Assembly (NCBI GenBank): GCA_003577275.1
Contig: QEVO01000009.1
Location: 52,920-116,919 of the forward strand
Reading direction: 5' to 3'
Length of the DNA stretch: 64,000 nucleotides
Source of the DNA: Pseudomonadota bacterium
GTDB lineage: Bacteria; Pseudomonadota; Alphaproteobacteria; Sphingomonadales; Govanellaceae
The notes below the pieces were generated by a model. It saw only the letters and a list, made by a program, of their open reading frames with translations, was not told the origin of the DNA and ran no database searches. Below, piece after piece: positions 63,441 through 64,000 of the stretch. Position numbers and translations under genes: made by a program. The number at the start of each line of letters is the position of its first letter. The stretch's first letter is position 1.

Positions 63441-63860
63441 ATGATCATTCTGGATACCAATGTCATTTCGGAATTCATGACCTCGCCGCCGGCAGCTTCC
63501 GTCCTTAATTGGCTGAATGCCCAGGATGCGGCCACTCTCTATATGACGACCATCTCCATTGCCGAAATTAGCTATGGCCTGGAAGCCCTGCCTGACGGCA
63601 AGCGTCGACGGTTGCTGACGGAACGGTTTGAGCAATTCATGACGCTGGCTTTTTCCGCCCGGATTTTACCCTTTGATGAAAAAGCGGCCAAACTCTATGG
63701 CAAGATCATGGCCGATCGGCGAAAAATGGGCCGTCCCATGAGCAGCCCTGACGGCCAGATCGCCGCCATCGCCCGGGCTCATGGATTTGCTGTCGCCACC
63801 CGCAACGTCAAAGACTTTGCCGACTGCCAGATAGAACTTATCAACCCGTTCAAAAGATAA
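63441..63860 (+). CDS. fitB: PIN-domain ribonuclease toxin (FitB/VapC)
   Basis: A 139-residue PIN-domain endoribonuclease. Acidic metal ligands are in M-I-I-L-D-T-N-V-I-S-E (first Asp), S-I-A-E-I-S-Y-G-L-E (Glu), S-S-P-D-G-Q-I-A-A-I-A (Asp) and V-K-D-F-A-D-C (Asp). All four are present, so it should be active against RNA when not held by the adjacent antitoxin. Such pairs are common on mobile or accessory DNA. Confidence 0.93.
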   Translation: MIILDTNVISEFMTSPPAASVLNWLNAQDAATLYMTTISIAEISYGLEALPDGKRRRLLTERFEQFMTLAFSARILPFDEKAAKLYGKIMADRRKMGRPMSSPDGQIAAIARAHGFAVATRNVKDFADCQIELINPFKR

Positions 63861-63890
63861 TCGTTGACCTTCCCCCGTTTGAGTCCGTGT

Positions 63891-64000
63891 TTATAAGTTA
63901 ACTCTGTTCAGGTTTTGGTCCTCTGTTGACCTGTTAACATATTCCCGCGGCGTCAGGCCGTCGAGGCTTGAGTGCGGGCGGTGATGATTATAATCGTCGC
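63891..64000 (-). CDS. IS3-type transposase OrfB, C-terminal end (cut by window edge)
   Basis: Reading the minus strand from the window edge gives D-D-Y-N-H-H-R-P-H-S-S-L-D-G-L-T-P-R-E-Y-V-N-R, then 12 more residues and TAA (63893-63891). Y-N-x-x-R-P-H-S-S-L-x-x-x-T-P is the hallmark end of integrase-core transposases of IS3-group elements. The rest of the gene lies beyond 64000, so whether it is intact cannot be judged. Confidence 0.85.
   Translation of the reverse strand, partial: DDYNHHRPHSSLDGLTPREYVNRSTEDQNLNRVNL

Overview
The window is a GC-rich chromosomal segment of an alphaproteobacterium. The evidence is gene order and family content. A yebC-ruvCAB-ybgC-tolQRAB-pal run, a tilS-ftsH-folP run and an aminotransferase-hom-glpX-recJ run are all arranged as in Rhodospirillales/Rhizobiales-type genomes. 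There is also a class I PHA synthase, and two TonB-dependent receptors have the EEI-T-V-T-A-R-R-R mature start common in alphaproteobacteria. I cannot name the genus.

Layout. 1-350 is AT-rich and gene-free, lying against the 3' end of a tRNA-Ser. 0.5-3.5 kb holds small housekeeping genes: a Sel1 protein, a YfcG-like GST, a repeat lipoprotein, a YedK-type SRAP protein and an Lrp regulator. 3.5-9.6 kb is a Cu/Ag efflux operon (cysteine/histidine-rich small protein, TolC-type channel, CusB, CusA). 9.8-11.9 kb pairs ornithine aminotransferase with a guanidino-group hydrolase, probably arginine use. 12.2-15.2 kb holds a PilZ-methyltransferase resembling PhcB, facing a membrane histidine kinase. 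Next come a FadL-type porin and a tRNA-Glu(UUC).

17.0-31.7 kb is an accessory catabolic block: GntR, TonB receptor, two HSL-type hydrolases, SnoaL-like protein, cupin, FAD oxidoreductase, AraC, Rieske oxygenase, a second TonB receptor with a broken signal peptide, and LuxR. It sits between two tRNA-Glu genes that differ at one base. Three intergenic sites in it match the FCD-GntR operator form, suggesting that the local GntR protein controls uptake and oxidation of one substrate, which I cannot identify.

32-45 kb is core: a PEP-CTERM protein, Asp/Glu racemase, recJ, glpX, hom, aminotransferase, phaC, folP, ftsH, tilS. An arsR-arsC-ACR3 cassette plus an aldo/keto reductase lies between tilS and cpoB, which are usually close. 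48-56.7 kb is the Tol-Pal and Ruv operon. 57-58.5 kb has a second PEP-CTERM-like protein overlapping an unknown gene.

58.7-64 kb is mobile-element ground: IS630, IS256 and IS3-type remnants, a FitAB/VapBC-type toxin-antitoxin pair, a tight three-gene operon (unknown protein, SWIM zinc finger, nucleotidyltransferase), and, at 62731-62915, an array of eleven 6-bp motifs spaced at 11 or about 21 bp. This array, on one face of the helix and with no obvious owner, is the least explained structure in the window. Head-to-head palindromic repeats of a dispersed family occur at four intergenic places.
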